NCBI RefSeq assembly: GCF_013177315.1
Contig: NZ_CP053661.1
Location: 4,526,001 to 4,590,000 of the forward strand
DNA: 64,000 nt
Direction of reading: 5' to 3'
DNA from: Thermoleptolyngbya sichuanensis A183
GTDB lineage: Bacteria; Cyanobacteriota; Cyanobacteriia; Elainellales; Elainellaceae
Shown here: in pieces, positions 47,388 through 56,459 of the stretch
Layout: the number at the start of each line of letters is the position of its first letter
Numbering within the stretch: the stretch's first letter is position 1
The notes under the pieces: model-generated
What the model was told of the DNA's origin: nothing
The model's input: only the letters and a program-made list of their open reading frames with translations
Databases searched by the model: none
Translations under genes and position numbers: made by a program

Positions 47388-49679
47388 ATGAGCGAGCGGT
47401 CAAAATTGCCTGTATCGTCCGGGTCCACGGGCGCGGCGGCGCGGGCGCTGCTGGATGCGGGGTTGGCAGCGCTGAAGCGGCAGGAATATGGCACGGCAAT
47501 CGCCCATCTGGAGAGCCTGTTTCGCACGCCCGCCGAGCGCTCGGTGCAGCTTAAGGCGCGAATGGGGCTGGTGATGGCCTACGAAAAATCGGGCAATGTG
47601 CAGGAGGCGATCGCCCTCTGTCAAACCCTCAGCAACAGTTCCCATGTGCAGACCCGCCGCTGGGCCGCCAAAGCCCTGGCAGAGATTGCCCAGCGCCATC
47701 CAGAAGCCGCTGAACCTGCCGCTGCTTCGGCACAGTCTCTAGAAGCTCCTCCGGCTGCTGCCCGACCCGCGTCAGAAGATGACCTCGCGGCGGGGTTGAC
47801 TCACGCTCCCGGCAGTCGCTCTCCCAGCCGCCCGTTGCGATCGCCCAGCCATCCCCCCGCTGCGTCGGCAAGCTCCCTGCCCAACGACACGGCGATCGCC
47901 CCCGTTCAAACAACGCCCATTGACTGGCGGCTGGCCGGCCGCGCCCAAAAGTGGTCGCCGCTGCCGATGGTGGATCGGGCGGGTCTTTGGGCGCTGGGCC
48001 TGGGAACGGCGATGGCCCTGTTCGCCTTGCTGCGGGGGCTACTGCTGGCGACGTTTTGGCTATTTAACCACACGATCGCCCGCATCACATTTCCGGTTGA
48101 CCTTCGGTATTACAGCATTTACCGCGATCCGGCGGCGCTAGTGCTGCTCGGTCTGTTGGGTCTGGCGATCGCCCTACCCTGGCTGATGACGCTGTTGCTG
48201 CGTCGAGCCTACCAGATGCAGCCGCTGGCAGTAGATACCCTGGAACAAGCCAGCCCCGAAGCCGCCCGCGTGCTAAAGCGAATCTTTGGCCAACAGCAGC
48301 GCCCCTTGCCCAAGCTGGAACTATTGCCCACAGACGCGCCGCTGCTGCTGACCTATGGATCGCTGCCTCGCCTGTCGCATTTGGTTCTCAGTCGTGGGCT
48401 GTTGGCGCAGCTTCGGGATGACGAGATTGCGGCGCTGGTGGCCGGGGAAATCGGGCATTTGCAGCACTGGACCGCAGGCGTGATGTCGCTGGTAACGTTG
48501 GTGGGGCTGCTGCCCTATCTGCTGTATCGGGTGCTGGGGCAGTGGGGCGATTCCCAGCGCAATGCCGGGCTACGCGCTCTGGCGATGGACGGTTCCCTGT
48601 TGGGCTACGGCCTTTTTTGGCTATGTCGGGCCGTGGGGCTGTGGTTTTCGCGGCGGCGACTGTTCTACAGCGATCGCACCTCCTCTAACCTGACGGGCAA
48701 CCCCAACGCCCTCAGCCGCGCCCTGCTGAAATGTAGCCTGGGCCTGTCGCAGGCCGTGGCCCAGCAGCGCCAGACTAGCCCACTGCTAGAGAGCCTGGAA
48801 CTGCTCATGCCCGTTGGGATCAAAACGTCACTCACGCTGGGCAGCCTCTACGCCCAGCACCCCAGCCCCGACCTGCTCCAGTGGGATTGCCAAAATCCCT
48901 ACCGCCACTGGCTCTCGGTCAGCAATGCCCATCCCCCCTTGGGCGATCGCCTCCAGCACCTCAGCCGCTATGCCCAGCACTGGCGCTTGTTCCCCGAACT
49001 CGACCTGCCGCCCGCTGCCCCGCCTCGTCTGTCCTGGAAGGAACGTCGTCCTTTGCTGCTGCAAGCCTCGCCATACCTGGGGCTGGGCATTGGGCTGGCG
49101 ATCGCGCTCTTCCTCTGGCTGGTCGGCGGAGTCGCCACTCAGTTCAACTGGCGCGGGCTGACCTGGATGTGGGGCGATCGCACGCTGCTGATGGGCTGCG
49201 GGCTGCTGGGCTTTAGCTTTGGCACGTTTGTCCGCATCAATTCCTTCTTCCGCGACATTCCCCGCACGGCTCCCACCGACCTGTCTCTGGTAGAACTGAT
49301 GCAGCCCCCCGCTCCAATTCCCTTACCCGGACAACCGCTGCGCCTGCGGGGAACGCTGCTGGGTCAGCGCGGCATCTGCGCCCTGCCCAGCCAGGACTTG
49401 CTGCTCCAGTGCGAAACGGGGCTAATCCGGCTGCACCACACACACCGCTTCGGCCCGCTGGGCAGCCTCCTCGCACCCGGTCGTCACCCCAGCGGCTTGA
49501 TCGGCCGCCCCGTCACGGTTACAGGCTGGTTTCGCCGGGGCGCAACACCCTGGATCGATGTAGAAACGATTCAAACGACGCAGGGCGCAGTTTGCCGCAG
49601 CGAGCACCCCCTCTGGTCTACGCTCGTGGCGATCGCCGCTGCGCTCTGGGGCTTCCATGTCATCCTGACGGGCTTTTAG
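47388..49679 (+). CDS. Degenerate M48-like membrane protein with N-terminal TPR
   Basis: Residues ~10-110 are TPR-like helices (GLAALKRQEYGTAIAHLESLF), then a Ser/Pro/Ala linker, two membrane helices (~200-265) and an M48/HtpX-like domain: LVLSRGLLAQLRDDEIAALVAGEIGHLQHW. Active M48 proteases have HExxH there; this one has GEIGH, so the first zinc ligand is missing. The later Glu ligand segment reads LFYSDRTSSNLTGNPNAL rather than the usual E-A-D form. More membrane helices (~565-620) and a small beta-domain with GTLLGQRGICALPSQ end the protein. It is probably not a zinc protease; a binding or scaffolding role is likelier. GAGGAG supports the start. Confidence 0.75.
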   Translation: MSERSKLPVSSGSTGAAARALLDAGLAALKRQEYGTAIAHLESLFRTPAERSVQLKARMGLVMAYEKSGNVQEAIALCQTLSNSSHVQTRRWAAKALAEIAQRHPEAAEPAAASAQSLEAPPAAARPASEDDLAAGLTHAPGSRSPSRPLRSPSHPPAASASSLPNDTAIAPVQTTPIDWRLAGRAQKWSPLPMVDRAGLWALGLGTAMALFALLRGLLLATFWLFNHTIARITFPVDLRYYSIYRDPAALVLLGLLGLAIALPWLMTLLLRRAYQMQPLAVDTLEQASPEAARVLKRIFGQQQRPLPKLELLPTDAPLLLTYGSLPRLSHLVLSRGLLAQLRDDEIAALVAGEIGHLQHWTAGVMSLVTLVGLLPYLLYRVLGQWGDSQRNAGLRALAMDGSLLGYGLFWLCRAVGLWFSRRRLFYSDRTSSNLTGNPNALSRALLKCSLGLSQAVAQQRQTSPLLESLELLMPVGIKTSLTLGSLYAQHPSPDLLQWDCQNPYRHWLSVSNAHPPLGDRLQHLSRYAQHWRLFPELDLPPAAPPRLSWKERRPLLLQASPYLGLGIGLAIALFLWLVGGVATQFNWRGLTWMWGDRTLLMGCGLLGFSFGTFVRINSFFRDIPRTAPTDLSLVELMQPPAPIPLPGQPLRLRGTLLGQRGICALPSQDLLLQCETGLIRLHHTHRFGPLGSLLAPGRHPSGLIGRPVTVTGWFRRGATPWIDVETIQTTQGAVCRSEHPLWSTLVAIAAALWGFHVILTGF

Positions 49680-49738
49680 GATTTTGGGTTTTAGATTTTG
49701 GGTTTTAGATTTTGGGTTTTGGGTTTGCGATTTTAGAG
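49678..49738. repeat. Heptamer-type tandem repeat (GATTTTGGGTTTTA units)
   Basis: GATTTTGGGTTTTA is repeated about four times after the M48-like gene, in the opposite orientation to the AAAATCC repeats elsewhere. The rest of the gap to 49929 holds nothing identifiable. Confidence 0.7.
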
Positions 49739-49929
49739 CGCCTGTCTAGTGTCTGTGAGCTGCCAGGAATTTCATTGGTGGCGCTGTGTAAGAATGTCGG
49801 TTTTACCGCAGGGCATGGTCTAGAAGAGATCTACCCATAGTCACAGATTCGGCGCTTTTTTGAGCCGCTGTTCAACCTGTTGTGAAACTGTGAAACTATT
49901 GTGAATGCTACATCGCAGAACGAGTGCCC

Positions 49930-50973
49930 TTATTCTGCACTGCCGGATTCTGCCTTGACCAGCGGGGCGGGGGCGATCGCCACTGGAGGCACGCGGGAAC
50001 CAGGCACACCGCTGGCGGCCAGCAGTTCGGCCACCGTGGCGCAGCGCATGGGCAGCCCATAGGTGCTGGGGTTGACGAAGTGCTGATAGGTGAAGTGGCG
50101 ATAGCCTAGACAGAAGCGATCCCAGGCGGCCATCTGGATGCGGAAGAGGACAATGAGGAGATCGATCAGCCGACGAGTCAGCGGAATGCGGAAATAGATG
50201 CGCTTACCCAGGTAGGCGCTCATGTCGGCGATCGCCCGGTTCACCGTGATTGGTTCACTGCCCAGCACCAGTTCGCGCCAATTCGCGAAGCAATCCGTCC
50301 CAGAATCGCCCAGTTCTGGCGGGTGTTCTACGAGATGGGCGACAACTTGGGCAATATCCTGTGCGTGGATAAAGTGAAAACTGCCGTCGAGCTTGAGGAA
50401 GCGCAGCAGCCCGATCCATTTTGTGACCTCGGTAATGCCGCCTGAGAGGTGCGAGTAGGGCTTGGTGTCATCGCCACCAAAGACCAGTGTGGGGAAAACG
50501 GTGGTAATTTGGGGGGCGATCGCCAGCTTAGATAGCCGCTGATGGCAGGCGTATTTGGCGCGGATATAGTCGGTGCCGATTTCGCCCGCCTGCTTGAGCG
50601 GCTTGCCCTCGCGATCCAAAATGCTGGCAGTGGAAAAATAGATGACCTGTTCACACACATCCGGGTCAAGCAGGTTCATCAGCCGGACGGTTTTAATCAC
50701 GTTTACGTCAAACACGTCCTGTGCCCCGCCCCATACGGCAGCGGTGAGGATTGCTACATTAATGGTTTTAAGCAGCTTATTTTGCTGCTCGATCTGGCGC
50801 ATATCGCCTACGATGAGGTGGATTCCCGGCCGCGTGTCTACACTCAGCCGAAACTTCTGCGGGTTTCGCACCAGTAGAAACAGTTCGTGCTGCGTCTGAT
50901 GAATCAGCGCGTCAGCAATGTAGTGCCCAACGCAGCCGCTTGCGCCCGTAAGGAGGATTCGCTTCGGAGTCAT
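49930..50973 (-). CDS. Extended SDR-type NAD(P)-dependent epimerase/dehydratase family protein
   Basis: The Rossmann motif RILLTGASGCVGHYIAD (TGxxGxxG) is at residues ~5-20, followed by LLVRNP, and a YxxxK-type pair is represented by DYIRAKYACHQRL (about 145). It is therefore an extended short-chain dehydrogenase, 347 residues. I start at 50973; the frame extends to 51018 but that extension overlies the hemE terminator. A decayed copy of the dispersed palindrome (50280-50310) is translated in frame as GDSGTDCFANW. Substrate unknown; nucleotide sugar or isoprenoid derivatives are common in this group. Confidence 0.82.
   Translation of the reverse strand: MTPKRILLTGASGCVGHYIADALIHQTQHELFLLVRNPQKFRLSVDTRPGIHLIVGDMRQIEQQNKLLKTINVAILTAAVWGGAQDVFDVNVIKTVRLMNLLDPDVCEQVIYFSTASILDREGKPLKQAGEIGTDYIRAKYACHQRLSKLAIAPQITTVFPTLVFGGDDTKPYSHLSGGITEVTKWIGLLRFLKLDGSFHFIHAQDIAQVVAHLVEHPPELGDSGTDCFANWRELVLGSEPITVNRAIADMSAYLGKRIYFRIPLTRRLIDLLIVLFRIQMAAWDRFCLGYRHFTYQHFVNPSTYGLPMRCATVAELLAASGVPGSRVPPVAIAPAPLVKAESGSAE
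50280..50310 (-). repeat. Dispersed palindromic repeat inserted in frame (copy 4, decayed)
   Basis: Plus-strand AATTCGCGAAGCAATCCGTC then CCAGAATCGCC matches the complement of the kinase copies with several substitutions. It is read in the same phase as in the kinase (GDSGTDCFANW compared with RDSRRDRFANR). Confidence 0.6.
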
Positions 50974-51004
50974 GTGTGGGGGTGGCGGAGTGAAGAAACG
51001 AAGT

Positions 51005-51030
51005 AAAAACCTGGGCACGATGTACCCAGG
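51005..51030 (-). terminator. Terminator of hemE
   Basis: On the minus strand CCTGGG, a 9-base loop and CCCAGG are followed by TTTTT (A run at 51005-51009 on the plus strand). It lies about 20 bases after the hemE stop. Confidence 0.65.
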
Positions 51031-51050
51031 CGTTCACTCTACAAAGGCCG

Positions 51051-52112
51051 CTAGGCGATCGCCAGCAGTTTGTCGGCCTGCTTGGCGGTTTCAAAGAAGA
51101 AAGCGGCGTTTTCTTCGGGCGTGCCCGGAAGGATGCCGTGGCCCAGATTGAGAATATGCCCCTGATTTCCGGCTTTGCGGATGGTGTCGAGAATGCGATC
51201 GCGGATGAAGGCTTGCGACCCAAACAGCGCGCACGGGTCAATATTGCCCTGCACCCCTACGGCCGGCCCTAAGCGGCGACGCGCTTCGGCCATGTCTACC
51301 GTCCAATCTACGCTGACGATATCCACGCCCGATTGTGCCATGCGCTCCAGCAATCCGGCGCTGCCGTTGATATAGAGAATCATCGGCGTGTCGGGATATT
51401 TGGCCTTCACCTGGCGCACAACCTGCTGCTGGTAGGGCAGGGCAAACTGGTCATAGTCTTGCGGGCTAAGGTGACCCGCCCAAGAGTCAAACATCTGTAC
51501 CACCTGTGCGCCGTTTTCGATTTGATAGCAGACGTAGGTGGCGATCGCATCTGCCAGCTTGCTCAAGAACTGATGCAGAATCGCAGGCTCCGTAAACGCC
51601 ATGCTCTTGATAATGGTGTAATCCTTCGAGCCTTTGCCTTCGATGGAATAGGCCGCCAGCGTCCAGGGAGCGCCGACGAAGCCCAGCACTGCCGCTTCGT
51701 TGCCCACTTCCTGCCGCAGCGTCCGCAGAATCTTGCCGACGAAGCTGAGATGCTGTTCGGGGTCGAGTTCATGAAGTGCATCGACTTGCGCCTGGGTGCG
51801 AATGGGCGGATCGATGATGGGGCCACGGCTTTCGATGATGTCGAAGGGAATACCAATTCCTGGCAGCGGCGTGAGAATATCGGAAAACAGAATCACCCCA
51901 TCGGGACGAAAGGCTCGCCAGGGCTGGAGCGAAATTTCTACCGCCAGGTCAACCGTTTCCGAGCGCTCACGGAAGGAGGGGTATTTGTCGCGCAAATCCC
52001 GATAAATCTTCATGTAGCGCCCGGCCTGGCGCATCATCCACACGGGCGGGCGGTCTAACACCTCTCCACGCGCAGCCCGAAGCAAGTATGGCACTTGGGT
52101 TGATCCTGTCAT
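51051..52112 (-). CDS. hemE: Uroporphyrinogen decarboxylase
   Basis: A 353-residue protein matching HemE along its length: [26 protein letters not shown] (substrate-binding Arg residues), [19 protein letters not shown] (conserved Asp), [20 protein letters not shown] and [14 protein letters not shown] near the end. It decarboxylates the four acetate side chains of uroporphyrinogen III to coproporphyrinogen III, for heme, chlorophyll and bilins. A terminator follows. The upstream region (52113-52439) has an imperfect hairpin (CGCTCTGG at 52262 with CCAGAGCG at 52300) and repeated ATGAGCCTGGA; beyond 52440 an IS island begins. Confidence 0.96.
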   Translation of the reverse strand: MTGSTQVPYLLRAARGEVLDRPPVWMMRQAGRYMKIYRDLRDKYPSFRERSETVDLAVEISLQPWRAFRPDGVILFSDILTPLPGIGIPFDIIESRGPIIDPPIRTQAQVDALHELDPEQHLSFVGKILRTLRQEVGNEAAVLGFVGAPWTLAAYSIEGKGSKDYTIIKSMAFTEPAILHQFLSKLADAIATYVCYQIENGAQVVQMFDSWAGHLSPQDYDQFALPYQQQVVRQVKAKYPDTPMILYINGSAGLLERMAQSGVDIVSVDWTVDMAEARRRLGPAVGVQGNIDPCALFGSQAFIRDRILDTIRKAGNQGHILNLGHGILPGTPEENAAFFFETAKQADKLLAIA

Positions 52113-53542
52113 TGAAACGTCTCTCTTTTAAAGGGGTTAGGGATTAGGGTTTGGGGACTAGCGCTGTCGCTCCGCATGGCTGGCGCGAGGGTAAGAAGAC
52201 CAGGCAAATGGCGAGGTTAGCTGTAAGAAATGAGCCTGGAATATATGAGCCTGGATGAACGCGCTCTGGTTGACTCGATTCACTCGACAAGTGAACTGGC
52301 CAGAGCGTCTTTTCGTCAAGCACAAACTCCGGCAGGTCAGTCACACACAACTGAGCGGTAACGTCTGATTATACGCGATCGCGCACCCCAAAAATCCCTT
52401 TTCCACGCCGCACAAAGCAAAGCAAATCTAGCCTTAGGAACTTTAGTTTGGACTAACTGGCATCACAATAATGCTCAACAGGATGCCATAAAGAATCTGC
52501 TCAACCGTTCATAACAGTTGAACTTAAGGAATTGGATACAATCCTGCTCGCAGTTAAGCTGCTGTTGCAACCGGACTGTTCAGGGATTGTTCGGATGTCT
52601 TGCGTTTCGAGGCTCGTTTTTTGACCATCGGATAGCAGGGACGAGGAGTTGGCTTGTGCCCCTTGCCTCGTCCTGGCGATTTACCACGAGGTTTAGGCGC
52701 AGGAGCAGGGGTGCCAATCGCTGCCAAAATGCCTGCAAACGCTTGTGCGACCCGACCCGGAGTCAACGTTTCTTGCGGTGCCTGCCAGGGCAAGGGGTGG
52801 TCAGTACAGTCCTTTCGCGCTAACCACAACTGCCAACTGAGCAACGGCATCAGGCTGCTCCACTGTTCGGTTGCCGATACAGAACTGAACTGGGGATGTG
52901 TCCAATATAGCCTCTGCTTGGCAAAGCGATACCAGTGTTCAATGGCAAAGCGACGGAGGTAGTGCAACCACAGGGTTTCTAACGGAGGCATCTGCTCACC
53001 CAGCCAAACTAACCACAAAGGAGCCAAGCGTCGCGTGCTGCTCTGTGTCTCCAGCACCTCCACGCGCAACACTTCCATTGCCCGTTTGGGGGATTTGCGG
53101 AAATGGTATGCACTCCAACGACTGACCCGCACTCGTCCCCAGTTGGGATCATCGACTTCAACGGTTTCGACCGGGACACTCCAAGTGTCAGGGTCATTGA
53201 GTTTCATCTTATGTCCATGCTTGGCAGGTGCGCCTCGCCCTCGATACGCTGGGGGCGCGCCATAGACACATCGATTGGATGTAACCCGCAGCAGCAAGTC
53301 TGCCTCAATCCCTGCCGTTTGGTTGACAAAACTGGCATTGCCGTACCCTCGGTCGTAGATCGCCAACGGACGCACCGCTAACTGCCGAGTCACTTGTTTG
53401 AGTTGGAATGCCGCTTTACTGGCGGGTGTTTCAAAGCTGGTGATGCGCTCATGCCGCAATGGTAATGCCCAACTGCCCCTGTCTTCAGCAATCCAGGCTA
53501 AGGTACTGTAGTTTTGTCCGGCTATCGGGGCATGTCCTGTTC

Positions 53543-54703
53543 GGGAGCATCCCACTTTCGCGAAAACAGTGCGAAGGGTGAGAATGGGAGGGTAGCCCCA
53601 GGGATGACTCACCATGACACCTGAAGACCAAAAGCGATTGGAAACTTGTACAGCAGAGATCGCCGAGATTTTGTATCGCAATAGCAACCGAGAGGGGCTC
53701 GATAGTCTAGAAGGCATCGAGCAGACTGTACGACGGCAAATGCTAGAGGAGGTGAGCCCTCGAGTTGCCCTTTTTTTGTCAACCAGAAAGCCTACCCCGC
53801 CCGAGGCCGGGTTCGCCGATTGAAGAGTTTAGTAGGGGTCCTTGAGATTCGTCAAAGTCAGGCAGAACGGTTAGGCGTAAAGGCTTACAGCCGTCTCAGT
53901 GGTGGCCTAGAGAAAGCCAACCTACGCTTAAGTGCCAACGAATCGTTTCAAGATGCAGAGGATGACATCGTAGCCCTGACCGGGATGCGGGTCGGGCACT
54001 CGACCCAACAACGTCTGGTGGGGCGTCAGTCGTTCGAGTCTGCCGAGGCTAAACAAGGCGTCAGTGAGGTCAGCATTGATGGCGGCAAAGTCCGTCTGCG
54101 TGACCTGCTAGAGTCCGATAGCCCGTGGCGAGACTACAAAGCGGTGCGGGTGGAGGGGATTGATTACAACGCCTTCTTCCAAGACAATGACAGCTTGATT
54201 GATTATCTCAGCGCTCAACGCTTGCTCTCCCCACTGGTCTGTCTGGGCGATGGTCACGCTGGGGTGTGGAATCTGTTTGCTCAACTCACCACCGTTGAGA
54301 CCCGTTGGGAAATCCTCGATTGGTACCATCTCAAAGAAAACCTCTACAAAGTCGGTGGGTCGCTCAAGCGCTTAGCAGCGGCGGAAATGCTGTTATGGCA
54401 AGGTCAAGTGGAAGCCGCCAGGGCCCTCTTTGCCGACTGTCGGCGCAAGCAAGCCCGCAATTTTGAAGCCTATCTGAGCACCCATCGCTCTCGCATCGTG
54501 AATTATGGGTTCTACCAGGCTGAGCAACTCTGTTCTATTGGATCAGGAGCCGTAGAATCGGCTGTCAAACAGATTGGGCGACGCCTCCAAATTTCGGGTG
54601 CTCGCTGGAATACGGCCTCCGTTAATGCCATGTTGAGTCTGCGCTGTGCCTACCTCAATGGACAGCTCGCCAGTTGACTGTTTCATCGAAAGTGGGATGC
54701 TCC
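53543..54703 (+). mobile_element. ISKra4-like insertion sequence with 10-bp target duplication
   Basis: The 1161-bp element has terminal inverted repeats GGGAGCATCCCACTTTCG and, reversed, GGAGCATCCCACTTTCG. It is flanked by TGTCCTGTTC at 53533-53542 and 54704-54713. Copy B of the IS4 element supplies the uninterrupted target with one TGTCCTGTTC-equivalent, so the boundaries are exact. Confidence 0.9.
53614..54677 (+). CDS. ISKra4-family-like transposase, two frames joined by likely -1 frameshifting
   Basis: Frame 1 (53614-53823, 69 aa) begins MTPEDQKRLETCTAEIAEIL. Frame 2 (open from before 53763, ending 54677) continues FFVNQKAYPARGRVRRLKSLV and holds DDE-type motifs: SIDGGKVRLRD, CLGDGHAGVWNL and DWYHLKENLYKVGG, with SGAVESAVKQIGRRL near the end. 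The overlap has a T run (53771-53777, CCC then seven T); a -1 slip there joins both parts into a full transposase of about 350 residues. The alternative is restart at 53820, where TTG overlaps the frame 1 stop. Conserved order and intact frames suggest an active element. Confidence 0.8.
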
Positions 54704-54940
54704 TGTCCTGTTCTGCCTGATAAGGTGCGGTCTTTCAAACGCCTGGCAGCAGGACGGTTCCACCGACTCGCATCACCTGCCAACAACGGTTGCTGCTGAG
54801 TCGGTATCTGCTGCACCAACAGCTTCAGCACCTTTGATCGGGGTAGGCGGCTATCGCGCAACGCTTCATAGGTGCTCGACCACTGGCGACGAAAGACAGG
54901 ACTCTGCGATAGCCTCACAAACGACACGATGCACGCACTC

Positions 54941-56459
54941 ACTTTAGTTTGGACTAATGGTGAAGAGGAAGGCAGTCAATGAGAAGCACCGACTGCCGTA
55001 AGGTCAATGAAGTACAACCAACATTGACCCCATGATTTTCAACGAACTTCAGCAATTTCGCCAAACGTTGTATGCCAGCTTGGGAAACGCCAGAGATGCC
55101 CTGTTTGATCTGATGGATGCCGTGTTAGTGAGTGCGTGCATCGTGTCGTTTGTGAGGCTATCGCAGAGTCCTGTCTTTCGTCGCCAGTGGTCGAGCACCT
55201 ATGAAGCGTTGCGCGATAGCCGCCTACCCCGATCAAAGGTGCTGAAGCTGTTGGTGCAGCAGATACCGACTCAGCAGCAACCGTTGTTGGCAGGTGATGC
55301 GAGTCGGTGGAACCGTCCTGCTGCCAGGCGTTTGAAAGACCGCACCTTATCAGGCAGAACAGGACATGCCCCGATAGCCGGACAAAACTACAGTACCTTA
55401 GCCTGGATTGCTGAAGACAGGGGCAGTTGGGCATTACCATTGCGGCATGAGCGCATCACCAGCTTTGAAACACCCGCCAGTAAAGCGGCATTCCAACTCA
55501 AACAAGTGACTCGGCAGTTAGCGGTGCGTCCGTTGGCGATCTACGACCGAGGGTACGGCAATGCCAGTTTTGTCAACCAAACGGCAGGGATTGAGGCAGA
55601 CTTGCTGCTGCGGGTTACATCCAATCGATGTGTCTATGGCGCGCCCCCAGCGTATCGAGGGCGAGGCGCACCTGCCAAGCATGGACATAAGATGAAACTC
55701 AATGACCCTGACACTTGGAGTGTCCCGGTCGAAACCGTTGAAGTCGATGATCCCAACTGGGGACGAGTGCGGGTCAGTCGTTGGAGTGCATACCATTTCC
55801 GCAAATCCCCCAAACGGGCAATGGAAGTGTTGCGCGTGGAGGTGCTGGAGACACAGAGCAGCACGCGACGCTTGGCTCCTTTGTGGTTAGTTTGGCTGGG
55901 TGAGCAGATGCCTCCGTTAGAAACCCTGTGGTTGCACTACCTCCGTCGCTTTGCCATTGAACACTGGTATCGCTTTGCCAAGCAGAGGCTATATTGGACA
56001 CATCCCCAGTTCAGTTCTGTATCGGCAACCGAACAGTGGAGCAGCCTGATGCCGTTGCTCAGTTGGCAGTTGTGGTTAGCGCGAAAGGACTGTACTGACC
56101 ACCCCTTGCCCTGGCAGGCACCGCAAGAAACGTTGACTCCGGGTCGGGTCGCACAAGCGTTTGCAGGCATTTTGGCAGCGATTGGCACCCCTGCTCCTGC
56201 GCCTAAACCTCGTGGTAAATCGCCAGGACGAGGCAAGGGGCACAAGCCAACTCCTCGTCCCTGCTATCCGATGGTCAAAAAACGAGCCTCGAAACGCAAG
56301 ACATCCGAACAATCCCTGAACAGTCCGGTTGCAACAGCAGCTTAACTGCGAGCAGGATTGTATCCAATTCCTTAAGTTCAACTGTTATGAACGGTTGAGC
56401 AGATTCTTTATGGCATCCTGTTGAGCATTATTGTGATGCCAGTTAGTCCAAACTAAAGT
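54941..56459 (+). mobile_element. IS4-superfamily element copy B, complete (1519 bp)
   Basis: Left end ACTTTAGTTTGGACTAATGG and right end GCCAGTTAGTCCAAACTAAAGT form terminal inverted repeats of about 17 bp. One intact transposase lies within. No clear target duplication: flanks are GCACGCACTC on the left (copy A) and ATTCCTGCAC on the right, so it did not arise by a simple insertion here, or the flank was later deleted. Confidence 0.88.
55032..56345 (+). CDS. IS4-superfamily DDE transposase (intact)
   Basis: A 437-residue transposase with N-terminal helical region, first catalytic Asp in LLAGDASRWNRPAARRLKDRT, second in LAIYDRGYGNASFV and the Glu in YLRRFAIEHWYRFAKQRLYW, which fits the Y(2)R(3)E(6)K signature of IS4-type enzymes. 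The tail is basic (KPRGKSPGRGKGHKPTPRP). The family could be IS4 proper or a sister such as IS701. This is the only full-length copy; it may act on both copies' ends. Confidence 0.9.
   Translation: MIFNELQQFRQTLYASLGNARDALFDLMDAVLVSACIVSFVRLSQSPVFRRQWSSTYEALRDSRLPRSKVLKLLVQQIPTQQQPLLAGDASRWNRPAARRLKDRTLSGRTGHAPIAGQNYSTLAWIAEDRGSWALPLRHERITSFETPASKAAFQLKQVTRQLAVRPLAIYDRGYGNASFVNQTAGIEADLLLRVTSNRCVYGAPPAYRGRGAPAKHGHKMKLNDPDTWSVPVETVEVDDPNWGRVRVSRWSAYHFRKSPKRAMEVLRVEVLETQSSTRRLAPLWLVWLGEQMPPLETLWLHYLRRFAIEHWYRFAKQRLYWTHPQFSSVSATEQWSSLMPLLSWQLWLARKDCTDHPLPWQAPQETLTPGRVAQAFAGILAAIGTPAPAPKPRGKSPGRGKGHKPTPRPCYPMVKKRASKRKTSEQSLNSPVATAA

Larger units (their letters stand above)
52440..54940 (-). mobile_element. 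IS4-superfamily element copy A, 5'-truncated and split by an ISKra4-like element
   Basis: The outer end is ACTTTAGTTTGGACTAACTGG at 52440. The sequence is the reverse complement of copy B (54941-56459) and its translated parts are identical to it. It lacks about 187 bp at its left end (terminal repeat and first ~32 codons), where it abuts copy B. The element at 53543-54703 interrupts it. Confidence 0.88.
52554..54942 (-). pseudogene. IS4-superfamily transposase, disrupted
   Basis: The N-terminal fragment (54714 to about 54942) reads CIVSFVRLSQSPVFRRQWSS to DRTLSGRTG, then the insertion begins. The C-terminal fragment (about 53540 down to 52554) holds the rest, including YDRGYGN (second catalytic Asp) and RRFAIEHWYRFAK (catalytic Glu). 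The first ~32 codons are missing. It cannot make a full transposase. Confidence 0.88.

Noticed and set aside
50974-51018. N-terminal extension of the SDR gene
   Set aside because: It overlies the hemE terminator and adds a proline-rich stretch before the Rossmann start.
52144-52350. 68-codon frame upstream of hemE
   Set aside because: No ribosome-binding site, no family character, lies over a hairpin region.
52654-53381. Plus-strand frames inside IS copy A, repeated inside copy B
   Set aside because: They are the reverse of the transposase and occur in both copies for that reason only.
54941-56459. Composite transposon made by the two IS4 copies
   Set aside because: They abut head to head with one end missing and carry no cargo besides the ISKra4-like element inside copy A.
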